Positions 6,742 through 15,351 of a DNA stretch of 33,303 nt are shown here, piece after piece. Below the pieces are notes generated by a model, which worked only from the letters and a program-made list of their open reading frames with translations, had not been told where the DNA came from and did not search any database. Made by a program: the position numbers and the translations under genes. The stretch is from Acidimicrobiia bacterium (GTDB lineage Bacteria > Actinomycetota > Acidimicrobiia > Acidimicrobiales > MedAcidi-G1): the NCBI GenBank assembly GCA_012961035.1, contig DUAC01000061.1, positions 1 through 33,303 on the forward strand, written 5' to 3'. Position 1 is the stretch's first letter. Every line of letters starts with the position of its first letter.

Positions 6742-8205
6742 GTGACGAGGTCATACGCCGTGCGCACCTACGGGTGCCAGATGAACGAGCATGACAGCGA
6801 GCGAATCGCAGGCCTGCTCGAGGCTGACGGGATGGTGCCGGCCGTATCCGAGGCCGAAGCCGACGTGATCGTCCTCAACACCTGCTGCATCCGAGAGAAC
6901 GCCGACAACAGGCTCTACGGGGCCTTGGGCAACCTGAAGGCCCTGAAGGAGGCCCGACCGGAGCTGCAGGTGGCGGTCGCCGGTTGCCTCGCCCAGAAGG
7001 ATCGGGAGCGGATCCAGGCACGGGCCGGACACGTCGACGTGGTCTTCGGAACCCACAACGTGCATCGGGCCGCCGAGCTCCTGGCCGAGGCCAGGGAACA
7101 CGGTCCTGTGATGGAGATCCTGGAGGAGACGGTCCGCAGCGACGCCGATGCCTTCCCCACGGTGCTGCCAGCCCAGAGGGACTCCGATCACAAGGCCTGG
7201 GTGACCATCCAGATCGGCTGCGACAACAGCTGTGCGTTCTGCATCGTGCCGGCCGTCCGCGGCCCCGAGATGAGCCGGCCGTTCGGTCAGATGGTGGCCG
7301 AGGTGGAGTCCCTGGCCGCAGCGGGCGTCACCGAGGTGACCCTCCTGGGCCAGAACGTGAACTCCTACGGACGTGATCTGACGCTGCGCCTCCGGTCGGA
7401 GGTGGAGCTTCCCACGGACGCCTACGAGGTGGGTGCCGACTGGGTCGCCCACGCCGGTCGCCGGGTTCGCCCGCTGTTCGCCGACCTGCTGGTGGCGACC
7501 GGTGCGGTGGACGGCATCAACCGGGTCCGTTTCACCAGCCCGCATCCCAAGGACCTGCGGTCGGAGACCATCTCTGCGATGGCCGACACCCCCGAGGTGT
7601 GCGAGCACCTGCACCTGCCGCTGCAGTCGGGAAGCAACCGGGTGCTGGCCGCCATGCACCGCGGCTACACGGCCGAGCGCTACCTGGAGCGCCTGGCGGC
7701 GGCACGGGCCGGCATTGACGACCTCGCCGTCACCACCGACCTCATAGTGGGGTTCCCGGGCGAGACCGAGGCCGATTTCGACGAGACCCTCGAGGTCGTC
7801 GCCGAAGCCGCCTACGACTCGGCCTACTGTTTCGTGTTCTCACCGCGCGAGGGCACCGAGGCGGCCGCCATGGCCGACCATTTCGTCGACCACGCCGTCT
7901 GTGTGGACCGCTACGAGCGGCTCCAGCAGGTACTGAAGCGCTCGGCACGCATCACGCATGGGGCGAGGGTCGGCCGGATCGAGGAGATCCTGGTCGAGGG
8001 CCCTGCCAAGCGTGAACCCGACCAGGTCACCGGGCGGACCCGCCAGAACAAGCTGGTGCACCTGGCGGCGGCCGAAGACCTGCGTGTCGGCGCCTACGCC
8101 GACGTGAAGATCGTGGACGCAGCGAACCACTACCTCCTCGGAGAGCTGGTGGAGGTCACGGCGGCGCCACGACACCGACGCCGCATACCAGTCGCGTCGG
8201 TCTGA
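6742..8205 (+). CDS. miaB: tRNA (N6-isopentenyl adenosine(37)-C2)-methylthiotransferase MiaB
   Basis: Radical-SAM enzyme that converts i6A37 of tRNA to ms2i6A37, acting after MiaA, which is encoded next. The 487-aa protein has YGCQMNEHDSERI (Cys12), LNTCCIRENA (Cys48), VAGCLAQKD (Cys82) and the radical-SAM cysteines 160, 164 and 167 in GCDNSCAFCIVP. A C-terminal TRAM domain follows (about 415-475). Residues 213-243 look like an insertion: after QNVNSYGRD most MiaB proteins go almost directly to FADLL, whereas here about 30 residues intervene, making the protein slightly long. The GTG at 6742 is supported by the leaderless promoter and by the conserved RTYGCQMN only nine codons later. Confidence 0.97.
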   Translation: MTRSYAVRTYGCQMNEHDSERIAGLLEADGMVPAVSEAEADVIVLNTCCIRENADNRLYGALGNLKALKEARPELQVAVAGCLAQKDRERIQARAGHVDVVFGTHNVHRAAELLAEAREHGPVMEILEETVRSDADAFPTVLPAQRDSDHKAWVTIQIGCDNSCAFCIVPAVRGPEMSRPFGQMVAEVESLAAAGVTEVTLLGQNVNSYGRDLTLRLRSEVELPTDAYEVGADWVAHAGRRVRPLFADLLVATGAVDGINRVRFTSPHPKDLRSETISAMADTPEVCEHLHLPLQSGSNRVLAAMHRGYTAERYLERLAAARAGIDDLAVTTDLIVGFPGETEADFDETLEVVAEAAYDSAYCFVFSPREGTEAAAMADHFVDHAVCVDRYERLQQVLKRSARITHGARVGRIEEILVEGPAKREPDQVTGRTRQNKLVHLAAAEDLRVGAYADVKIVDAANHYLLGELVEVTAAPRHRRRIPVASV

Positions 8206-8210
8206 ACCTG

Positions 8211-9137
8211 ATGAGCCCCAATGGGCACCTGGTCGTCGTGGGCGCGACGGCCTCCGGCAAGTCGGCGATCGCCCTCGAGGTCGCCCGTCGACGGCCCGGC
8301 GTGGAGCTGGTCTCGATGGACTCCATGGCCCTCTACCGGGGCATGGACATCGGTACGGCGGCTCCGACCGCAGCGGAGCGGGCCGAGGTCCCGCACCACC
8401 TCCTGGACCTGGTCGACCCGACCGAGGACTTCACCGTGTCCGACTTCCAGGCGGCAGCACGGCAGGCACTCGCAGGCATGGAGGACCATGGGGCCAGGGC
8501 CGTCCTCGTGGGTGGCACCGGCCTCCACGTCCGGGCAGTGGTCGACGACCTCGAGATCCCCGGCCGCTACGACGAGGTTCGTGCCGAGCTGGATGCCGAC
8601 GCCGACACCCACGGGCTCTACGCCCGGTTGGCCGACCTGGATCCGGTGGCCGCCGGTCGGATGGAGCCCACGAACCGCCGTCGGGTGGTCCGTGCCCTGG
8701 AGGTGACCCTCGGGTCCGGCCGACCCTTCTCCTCCTTCGGACCCGGTCTGGAGGCCTACCCGGTAACGCCATTCACGCAGGTCGGCCTGCGTGTCGACCG
8801 CGACGTCCTGGATCGTCGAATAGCGGAGCGGTACCAGCGCCAACTCGACGACGGGTTCCTGGACGAGGTTCGCCGCCTTTCGGAGCTGGATGGAGGGCTG
8901 TCGCGCTCAGCGACCCAGGCACTCGGCTATCAGGAGCTGCTGGCGCACCTCCGGGGCGACTGCACCCTCGAGGATGCCGTCGCCGATGCCGTGGTGGCCA
9001 CCCGGCGCTTCGCCCGGCGCCAGGAACGCTGGTTCCGTCGGGATCCCAGGATCGAGTGGTTCGACGTCGCCGAGGACCCGTTGGAGGCGCTGGACGGGGT
9101 CCTCGAGAGGTTCGACCGCTGCGGGGTGCCCGGATGA
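8211..9137 (+). CDS. miaA: tRNA dimethylallyltransferase MiaA
   Basis: Transfers the dimethylallyl group to A37 of tRNAs reading UNN codons, producing the MiaB substrate. The 308-aa protein has a P-loop GATASGKSAIALE near residue 11, the substrate loop SMDSMALYRGMDIGTA, GGTGLHVRAVV and NRRRVVRALEV, all typical of MiaA/IPT. The ATG is 5 nt after the miaB stop, so the two are surely co-transcribed. Length is usual for the family. Confidence 0.96.
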   Translation: MSPNGHLVVVGATASGKSAIALEVARRRPGVELVSMDSMALYRGMDIGTAAPTAAERAEVPHHLLDLVDPTEDFTVSDFQAAARQALAGMEDHGARAVLVGGTGLHVRAVVDDLEIPGRYDEVRAELDADADTHGLYARLADLDPVAAGRMEPTNRRRVVRALEVTLGSGRPFSSFGPGLEAYPVTPFTQVGLRVDRDVLDRRIAERYQRQLDDGFLDEVRRLSELDGGLSRSATQALGYQELLAHLRGDCTLEDAVADAVVATRRFARRQERWFRRDPRIEWFDVAEDPLEALDGVLERFDRCGVPG

Positions 9138-9198
9138 CCGGGCACGCACGGTGTGAACGGACCGTGGCTGGAGCCCGGTGGTGGGCGAGACTGTCGCC

Positions 9199-10071
9199 GT
9201 GGAGCTGACAAGACACCACGGCCTCGGCAACGACTTCCTGATCACGTTCGCCGATGACGTCCCGCCTGACGGCGTCGACCTGGCGCGTCGTCTATGCGAC
9301 CGTATTGACGGGATCGGCGCTGATGGCCTCGTGTTCGGCACGCCGGTCGGAGGCTCCGGGGACGCAACGTGGCGGTTCACACTCTTCAACAGCGACGGCA
9401 GTTCTGCTGAGGTGAGCGGCAACGGCCTGAGGTGCTTCGGCCAGGCGCTGCTTCGCAGGGAGGCCACTGGGACCACGGGCCTGGAGGTCGTGGTCGAGAC
9501 TCCGGCAGGGGACCGTCGGATCACCGTGGATGGCTCGACCTCCGACCTGGAGGTGGAGGCAGAGGTGGAGATGGGGGCCGCCGCAGCTGGCCCTTCGATA
9601 GAGGGGATCCAGATCGACCTGGGTGGCGTGCAGGTTCGGGCGGCCCACAGCATCGACTTCGGCAACCCGCACCTGGTGCTCCTGGTCGACGACCCCGACG
9701 ATGTGGACCTGGCCGTCGCCGGCCCTGTGACCGAATCCTTCTTCGCCCCGACGGGCTGCAACGTGCACCTGGTGTCCGTGGTGGACCGGTCCACTGTCCG
9801 GATGCGCACGTGGGAACGCGGTGCGGGCCTGACGATGGCGTGCGGCTCGGGGGCCTGCGCGGCGGCACACGTCCTCCACGGCAAGGGCCTGGTGGACGAC
9901 GTGGTGGAGGTTCGGATGCCCGGTGGGGCGGCGACGGTCATGGTCGGGGACACGGTGCGTCTGGCCGGAACGGCGACCTTCGTGGATTCCCACACGGTGG
10001 ACCTCGGAGACGATCAGGTCGGTGTGCCCGGCAACGGGGTCCCTGGAACCGAGGTGCCTGCCAATGGGTGA
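9199..10071 (+). CDS. dapF: Diaminopimelate epimerase DapF
   Basis: Interconverts LL- and meso-diaminopimelate, giving the peptidoglycan and lysine precursor. The two-fold architecture has both catalytic cysteines: the first in the NGLRC motif after NSDGSSAEVSG, the second in MACGSGACAAA. The start is uncertain. In-frame GTG codons lie at 9178, 9181 and 9199. The last begins VELTRHHGLGNDF, which aligns with the usual DapF N-terminus, so I chose it (290 aa). A Gly/Pro/Val-rich tail of about 15 residues extends beyond the conserved domain. The end overlaps the hflX ATG by 8 nt. Confidence 0.94.
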   Translation: MELTRHHGLGNDFLITFADDVPPDGVDLARRLCDRIDGIGADGLVFGTPVGGSGDATWRFTLFNSDGSSAEVSGNGLRCFGQALLRREATGTTGLEVVVETPAGDRRITVDGSTSDLEVEAEVEMGAAAAGPSIEGIQIDLGGVQVRAAHSIDFGNPHLVLLVDDPDDVDLAVAGPVTESFFAPTGCNVHLVSVVDRSTVRMRTWERGAGLTMACGSGACAAAHVLHGKGLVDDVVEVRMPGGAATVMVGDTVRLAGTATFVDSHTVDLGDDQVGVPGNGVPGTEVPANG

Positions 10072-11506
10072 GCCGACCGACCTGGATGAAGCGTCGGACC
10101 TGGACCCGGATCTGAGCCAGGCCCCGGACCCGGAGTCGGAGTCGGACAATGACCCGGGCCAGGAATCGCACCGCGGCGCCTTCGGCGAGTTCGGTGGCGA
10201 GTCGACCGGTCTCATCGACCGGGCGTTCCGGGAGCGCATCGTCCTCGCCGGGTTGACCCTCGGGCGTTCCGACCCGGAGGCCACCGACGCCTCCATGGAC
10301 GAGCTGGCCCGCCTGGTCGAGACCGCCGGTGCCGATCCGGTTGCCCGCGTCCTCCAGCACAGGGATTCGCCGGACCGTGCCACCTACGTGGGCAAGGGCA
10401 AGGTCATGGAGATCAAGACGGTGTCCGAGGCGTTGGACGCCGACACCGTCGTGTTCGACAACGACCTCACCCCGGCACAGCAGGGAAACCTCGAGGAGAT
10501 CCTGAAGCGTTCGGCGCTGGATCGCACCGCGGTGATCCTGGACATCTTCGCCCAGAACGCCAGCAGCCCCGAGGGAAGGGCTCAGGTGGAGCTGGCCCAG
10601 CTCCGCTACCGGCTGCCCCGACTGAGGCGTTCCGGTCGCACCTTCAGCCAGCAGGCCGGTGGAATCGGCACCCGGGGCCCCGGCGAGACCCAGCTGGAGG
10701 TGGACAGGCGGCGTCTCATGCGACGCATCACGCGCCTCGAGTCGGACCTGCGGCGAATCCGCGGGAACCGCGCCACCCAGTCCAAGGCCCGGAAGCGGAC
10801 GAGCAACAGGGCGGTGGCCATCGTGGGCTACACCAACGCCGGCAAGTCCACGCTCCTGAACCACCTGACCGACGCCGGCGTCCTCGTCGAGGACCGGCTC
10901 TTCGCCACCCTGGACGCCACCACCCGACGCCTCCAGCTGCCCGGTGGCGAGGCGGTCTTCCTGAGCGACACCGTTGGCTTCATCCGCAAGCTGCCGCACC
11001 AGCTGGTGGAGGCCTTCAAGTCCACCCTCGACGTGGCGGTGGACGCCGACCTGCTGGTCCACGTCGTGGACGCCTCGGATCCCGACCCGGAGGGCTGCAT
11101 AGCGGCGGTCAGGACGGTGCTCGACGAGATCGGCGCCGACCGGGTACCAGAGCTGTTCGTCTTCAACAAGGCCGACCTGGCGCCGGCGGCAGCGGCCCGC
11201 CTGGTGGACCGGGAGCCCGGCTCCGTGGCCATCTCGGCGACGACCGGAGCCGGGATGGACGACCTCCTGGCCATGGTCGGGCGACGGCTCCGGCGCCAGA
11301 CGATCGTGGCCAGGTTGCTGGTGCCGTACGCCCGTGGTGACGTGCTGGCGATGGCCCACCGGGAGGGCGAGGTGCTCGAGGTGGACGAAGCCGTCGACGG
11401 GTGGGTAGTGCAGGTCCGCGTCGACGAGGGTTCCGCCGGCCGACTGGCCGAATACCGTGTCGACGAAGAGCCCTCCGTAGGGGCGGAACCGGATGGCCGA
11501 TCATGA
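10064..11506 (+). CDS. hflX: GTPase HflX
   Basis: Ribosome-associated GTPase that splits stalled or stressed ribosomes. The 480-aa protein shows the HflX N-terminal domain (YVGKGKVMEIK, DNDLTPAQQGNLEEIL, GIGTRGPGETQLE) and then the G domain: G1 GYTNAGKS at 255-262, the LFATLDATTR switch, DTVGFIRKLP and FNKADL. The first 45 or so residues are a low-complexity acidic stretch rich in Asp, Ser and Pro, probably disordered. The ATG at 10064 overlaps the dapF end; the frame is open upstream but only as a dapF shadow. The stop overlaps the dapC ATG by 4 nt. The miaA-dapF-hflX order is common in actinobacteria. Confidence 0.96.
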   Translation: MGEPTDLDEASDLDPDLSQAPDPESESDNDPGQESHRGAFGEFGGESTGLIDRAFRERIVLAGLTLGRSDPEATDASMDELARLVETAGADPVARVLQHRDSPDRATYVGKGKVMEIKTVSEALDADTVVFDNDLTPAQQGNLEEILKRSALDRTAVILDIFAQNASSPEGRAQVELAQLRYRLPRLRRSGRTFSQQAGGIGTRGPGETQLEVDRRRLMRRITRLESDLRRIRGNRATQSKARKRTSNRAVAIVGYTNAGKSTLLNHLTDAGVLVEDRLFATLDATTRRLQLPGGEAVFLSDTVGFIRKLPHQLVEAFKSTLDVAVDADLLVHVVDASDPDPEGCIAAVRTVLDEIGADRVPELFVFNKADLAPAAAARLVDREPGSVAISATTGAGMDDLLAMVGRRLRRQTIVARLLVPYARGDVLAMAHREGEVLEVDEAVDGWVVQVRVDEGSAGRLAEYRVDEEPSVGAEPDGRS

Positions 11507-12636
11507 AATCCGAGACGGGGTCCACCGGGTTCGTCCCGTCGCCGTACCCGTTCGACGTGCCCGCCGAGGTGCGCGCCCTGGCCGACGCCATGCCGGGCGG
11601 GGCCGTGGACCTGTCGCTTGGCGTGCCGTGCGATCCGGTGCCGGACGTGGTGGCGGTAGTGCTGGCCGAGCCCGATCCGGCGCGTCCGTACCCGCCGTCG
11701 ATCGGCACGCCGGAACTACTCGATGCCGTGGTCGGCTGGTGCGGACGTCGCATCGGTGTGGAGATCCAGCCCGATCAGGTGGGGGCCTGCGTGGGGACGA
11801 AGGAACTGGTGACGGGCCTGCCCCACCTGCTGAAGCTCCGGAACCCCGACCGCGACACCGTCCTCTACCCGGCCGTGTCGTATCCGTCCTACGAGATGGG
11901 AGCGGTGCTGGCCGGTTGCCGTGCCGTGCCGGTGCCCATGGATGCGTCGTGGCGGATCGACCTCTCGGCGATCCATGAGGAGGACGCCGAACGCGCCCTC
12001 TGCCTGTGGGTGAACACCCCCGGCAACCCGGCGGGCGCCCTCGACGACCTTGGGGCGGCGGCCGAATGGGGAAGGGCACGGGGGATCCCGGTGCTGTCAG
12101 ACGAGTGCTACGTGGAGCTCACCTGGAACGGCCCGTCGCGTTCCATCCTCCAGCACGGAACCGAAGGGGTGCTGGCTGTCCACTCCCTTTCGAAGCGATC
12201 CAACCTGGCCGGGCTGCGCGTTGGCTTCTACGCCGGTGACCCGGACCTGGCCTGGTACCTGCGGGAGACCCGTCGACACCAGGGGTTCATGATCCCCGGA
12301 CCCGCCCAGGCGGCAGGTGCGGCGGCACTACGGGACCAGGACCACGTCGACGTCCAGGCCGCCCGGTACCTCAGGCGCCTGGAGGTCCTCGTCGAGGTCC
12401 TGGGATCGCTGGGGGTCCGGGCCGAGCTGCCGGAGGGCGGCTTCTACCTGTGGGTGGAGGCGCCCGGTGGTGACGAGATGGCCCTGGTGCGACGGCTGGC
12501 CGGCGACCTGGGGGTCATCACCAGCCCCGGAACGGTCTTCGGTCCCGGTGGTGCCGGCTGGGTGCGGGTGGCGGCCGTGGTCACCGACGACGACCTGGAG
12601 GTCGTGTGTAGCCGGGCTTCCGCTTTGGCCGGCTGA
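11503..12636 (+). CDS. dapC: N-succinyldiaminopimelate aminotransferase DapC (class I/II PLP aminotransferase)
   Basis: PLP aminotransferase of 377 aa. The PLP-anchoring lysine is Lys231 in HSLSKRSNLAGLRVGF, the form typical of actinobacterial DapC. NTPGNPAGA and SDECYVEL are the cofactor-contact motifs. It is expected to transaminate N-succinyl-2-amino-6-ketopimelate. Its position directly between dapF/hflX and dapD-dapE supports this over a generic aminotransferase. The ATG at 11503 forms an ATGA overlap with the hflX stop and leads straight into the conserved PSPYPFDV. An upstream extension within hflX is a shadow. Confidence 0.93.
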   Translation: MKSETGSTGFVPSPYPFDVPAEVRALADAMPGGAVDLSLGVPCDPVPDVVAVVLAEPDPARPYPPSIGTPELLDAVVGWCGRRIGVEIQPDQVGACVGTKELVTGLPHLLKLRNPDRDTVLYPAVSYPSYEMGAVLAGCRAVPVPMDASWRIDLSAIHEEDAERALCLWVNTPGNPAGALDDLGAAAEWGRARGIPVLSDECYVELTWNGPSRSILQHGTEGVLAVHSLSKRSNLAGLRVGFYAGDPDLAWYLRETRRHQGFMIPGPAQAAGAAALRDQDHVDVQAARYLRRLEVLVEVLGSLGVRAELPEGGFYLWVEAPGGDEMALVRRLAGDLGVITSPGTVFGPGGAGWVRVAAVVTDDDLEVVCSRASALAG

Positions 12637-12649
12637 CCGTCCCTGAGCG

Positions 12650-12669
12650 GACCGGAACTGGTTCCGGTC
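12650..12669. other. Near-perfect inverted repeat between dapC and dapD
   Basis: Two 9-bp arms (GACCGGAAC / GTTCCGGTC) are separated by only 2 bp, 13 nt after the dapC stop and 18 nt before the dapD -10 box. It could be a terminator stem for the upstream operon or a DNA operator in the -35 region of dapD. The tight 2-bp centre fits an operator at least as well as an RNA hairpin. Confidence 0.5.
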
Positions 12670-12686
12670 GGGGAGGGGCGTGGCGG

Positions 12687-12692
12687 TAGCCT
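12687..12692 (+). promoter_or_regulatory. -10 element of dapD (leaderless)
   Basis: TAGCCT is followed by 7 nt and the ATG at 12700. The sequence and spacing are the same as for miaB, implying a leaderless transcript and a separate dapD-dapE transcription unit. Confidence 0.55.
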
Positions 12693-12699
12693 CGGCGCC

Positions 12700-13524
12700 A
12701 TGTCAGACCTCAAGGCACAGATCGAAGAGCTCTGGTCGGGTCGCGACGACCTGGACGTGGACGACACCGAGGCCAACGCGGCCATCCACGCCGCCATCGA
12801 CCTGCTGGACACCGGTCAGGCCCGGGTGGCGGAGCCGGATGGCTCCGGCGGGGTGATCGTGAACGAGTGGCTGAAGCTGGCCATCCTGCTGTTGTTCCGC
12901 CAGTCGAAGATGGAAACGATCGAGATGGGCCCGTTCGAGTTCGCCGACAAGATCCCCCTGAAACGCGACTGGATCCAGCGCAGGGTGAGGGTGGTTCCCG
13001 GGGCGCAGGCCCGCTGGGGGAGCTACCAGGGGCCCGGCGTCGTGATGATGCCCAGCTACACGAACATCGGTGCCTACGTGGGAGACAACACGATGGTCGA
13101 CACCTGGGCGACGGTGGGGTCGTGCGCCCAGATCGGCCGCAACGTCCACCTCTCCGGTGGGGTGGGCATCGGCGGCGTCCTGGAGCCACCCAACGCCGTG
13201 CCGGTGATGATCGGCGACGACTGCCTGATCGGCAGCCGTTGCATCGTGGCCGAGGGCGCCCGGGTGGGTGACGGCGTGGTGCTGGGTGCCGGAGCGGTGC
13301 TGACCGGTTCCATCCCGGTGATCGACGCTGCGACCGGCGAGGAGCTGGGTCGAGGCGTTGTGCCGGCGTGGTGCGTGGCCGTCCAGGCCAACCGTACGAA
13401 GGTATTCGACGGTGGCGAGTTCGGCCTGCCCTGCGTCCTGGTCCTGAAGTACCTGGAGCCCGGTGAACGCCACGACAAGTCCGCCCTGAACGACGTCCTG
13501 CGTACGCACGGCGTCTCCACCTGA
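12700..13524 (+). CDS. dapD: 2,3,4,5-tetrahydropyridine-2,6-dicarboxylate N-succinyltransferase DapD
   Basis: Transfers succinyl from succinyl-CoA to tetrahydrodipicolinate, the first step of the succinylase branch. The 274-aa protein has an alpha-helical N-terminal domain (to about residue 95) and a left-handed beta-helix of hexapeptide repeats including [40 protein letters not shown] and [15 protein letters not shown]. Length and these blocks resemble the proteobacterial (E. coli-type) DapD, whereas mycobacterial DapD is longer and only distantly similar. The ATG is fixed by the -10 spacing. dapE follows 20 nt later. Confidence 0.95.
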   Translation: [274 protein letters not shown]

Positions 13525-13544
13525 CGCCAGCGGTCGACCGTCCC

Positions 13545-14606
13545 GTGACCGACCTGCTGGCCCTCACCGCTGAACTGGTCGACATCCCGTCGGTCAGCTT
13601 CGACGAAGCAGCCATCGTGGCGCACCTGGAGGCCGAGCTGCGCGCCATCCCGGGCCTGGCGGTGGACCGGATCGGCGACAACCTGGTGGCCCGCACGGAC
13701 CTGGGCCGTGGACACAGGCTGATCCTGGCGGGCCATACGGACACGGTTCCCGGCGATACCTCCGGCTCACGCCTCGACGGGGACGTTCTCTGGGGGCTGG
13801 GCACGACCGACATGAAGGGCGGCCTGGCCGTGATGCTGGAGCTGGCCCGCGTGGTCCGGGAACCGGCGGTGGACGTGACCTGGGTCTTCTATGCCCGCGA
13901 GGAGGTGGCGATGGTCCACAACGGCCTTCGTGAGCTCTTCGCCGAGGCACCGGAGCTGCTGGCCGGCGACGTCGCCATCCTGGGAGAGCCGACCGCCGGT
14001 GCAATCGAGGCCGGATGCCAGGGCACGATGCGTTTCGAGGTGGCCCTCGCCGGGGTCCGGGCCCACACCGCCCGGCCGTGGATGGGGCGAAACGCGGTGC
14101 ACCGTCTTGGCACCCTGCTGACGGCCCTCGAGGCGTACCCGCACCGCGAACCCGTGGTGGACGGCTGCCGGTACCGCGAGGCGCTCCAGGCCGTGCACGT
14201 GGAGGGCGGAGTGGCCGGCAATGTCGTGCCCGACAGCGCCATGGTGAGGATCAACCACCGCTACGCCCCGGACCGCACCGGTGCCGAAGCCGAGGCCCAC
14301 GTCCGGGAGTTCCTGGCGCCGTTCCTTGATGGCGGCGACGTCGTCGAGTTGGTGGACCACTCACCGGCCGCTCCGCCGGGGATGTCACATCCGCTGCTGC
14401 GTGCCATCACGGATCGGCACCACCTGGAGGTGCGGGCCAAGTTGGGCTGGACCGACGTGGCGTTCTTCGCGGAGCACGGGGTTCCGGCCGTGAACCTGGG
14501 CCCCGGGGAGCCGACGTTGGCCCACACTGCGGGGGAGTGCCTGGAGCGGGCGCCCCTGGAGTCCTGCTTCACGATCCTGCGGGACCTGCTCGAACACGGC
14601 GCCTGA
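13545..14606 (+). CDS. dapE: Succinyl-diaminopimelate desuccinylase DapE (M20 peptidase family)
   Basis: Di-zinc amidohydrolase of 353 aa that releases succinate to give LL-diaminopimelate, the DapF substrate. Metal-site motifs are visible: AGHTDTVPG, GLGTTDMKGGLAVM, YAREEVAMV and GEPTAGAIEAGCQGTMRF. The dimerisation domain (about 170-280) has HTARPWMGRNAVHR. Start is the GTG at 13545, in a short gap after dapD, with VTDLLALTAELVDIPS as expected. The similar M20 enzymes ArgE and carboxypeptidase are less likely given the dap neighbours. The gene is convergent with lexA. Confidence 0.94.
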   Translation: MTDLLALTAELVDIPSVSFDEAAIVAHLEAELRAIPGLAVDRIGDNLVARTDLGRGHRLILAGHTDTVPGDTSGSRLDGDVLWGLGTTDMKGGLAVMLELARVVREPAVDVTWVFYAREEVAMVHNGLRELFAEAPELLAGDVAILGEPTAGAIEAGCQGTMRFEVALAGVRAHTARPWMGRNAVHRLGTLLTALEAYPHREPVVDGCRYREALQAVHVEGGVAGNVVPDSAMVRINHRYAPDRTGAEAEAHVREFLAPFLDGGDVVELVDHSPAAPPGMSHPLLRAITDRHHLEVRAKLGWTDVAFFAEHGVPAVNLGPGEPTLAHTAGECLERAPLESCFTILRDLLEHGA

Positions 14607-14615
14607 CCAGCCGCA

Positions 14616-14665
14616 GGCCAGCGCCCCGGTTTCGGGCCGAGATGCATCGTGGGGCCAGCGCCCCG
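14616..14665. repeat. 13-bp direct repeat in the dapE-lexA convergent gap
   Basis: GGCCAGCGCCCCG occurs at 14616-14628 and again at 14653-14665. The first copy overlaps a short CCCG/CGGG stem. The repeat fills most of the 68-nt gap between convergent genes. It may be part of a terminator region; no function can be shown. Confidence 0.45.
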
Positions 14666-14674
14666 ATCAGGCGG

Positions 14675-15307
14675 TCAGATGCGTCGTAGGACCGTCACGA
14701 CCAGGCCGAAGATCGTCACCTCGTCAGACGGGTACCGCAGCTCCTGGAAGGCGGGGTTCGCCGGCACCAGGACCACGGTCTCGCCGTCGCGTTCGAAGTA
14801 CTTGACGGTGCCCTCGTCGCCGGGGATGCCAGCCACCACCAGGTCGCCGGGTTCGGCCGTCTGCTGGACCTTCACGACCACGTGGTCGCCGTCCAGGATG
14901 CCGGCCCCGATCATCGACTCGCCGCGGACACGGAGCATGAACAGATCGCCCTCTCCGGTGAACTCGACCGGCATGGGGACCGATTCCATGATGTTCTCGT
15001 GGGCCAGGACGTCGGTTCCGGCGGCCACCTCGCCAACCAGGGGTATGTGGCGGGCGGTTCCCCTGTCGACGGCGGCACCGCTGACCGGATCCAGGCAGAC
15101 CTCCAGAGCCCGTGGCTTGGAGGGATCCCGGCGCAGGTAGCCGCGGTCCTGGAGCGTGGCCAGGTGGGAGTGGACCGTGGACGGTGACGTGAGGCCCACG
15201 GCCGAACCGATCTCCCGTACCGACGGCGGGTAGCCACGCTCCCTGGTCTGGGCATCGATGAACTCCAGGATCTCCTGCTGGCGACTGCTGAGCCCTGTGG
15301 TGGTCAT
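14675..15307 (-). CDS. lexA: SOS repressor LexA
   Basis: Represses SOS genes until RecA-stimulated self-cleavage. The 210-aa protein has an N-terminal winged helix (SSRQQEILEFIDAQTRERGYP; recognition region GLTSPSTVHSHLATL) and a C-terminal S24 peptidase domain. The cleavage site is Ala96-Gly97 in GEVAAGTD; the catalytic dyad is Ser131 (RGESMIGAGI) and Lys169 (GTVKYF). The frame is open 56 codons further upstream, but that stretch spans the SOS boxes; the ATG at 15307 opens the conserved MTTTGLSSRQQEIL. It is divergent from a LysM gene across a four-box control region, so autoregulation is expected. Confidence 0.97.
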   Translation of the reverse strand: MTTTGLSSRQQEILEFIDAQTRERGYPPSVREIGSAVGLTSPSTVHSHLATLQDRGYLRRDPSKPRALEVCLDPVSGAAVDRGTARHIPLVGEVAAGTDVLAHENIMESVPMPVEFTGEGDLFMLRVRGESMIGAGILDGDHVVVKVQQTAEPGDLVVAGIPGDEGTVKYFERDGETVVLVPANPAFQELRYPSDEVTIFGLVVTVLRRI

Positions 15308-15351
15308 GGGGGTGCGTCCTCTGCTGGTCGATCGGCCGGTTGCCGGTCCGC

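Noticed and set aside
5457-6767. 436-codon minus-strand frame opposite recA
   Set aside because: A His/Leu/Asp/Val-rich shadow of recA without motifs, crossing the recA leader and the recA-miaB hairpin.
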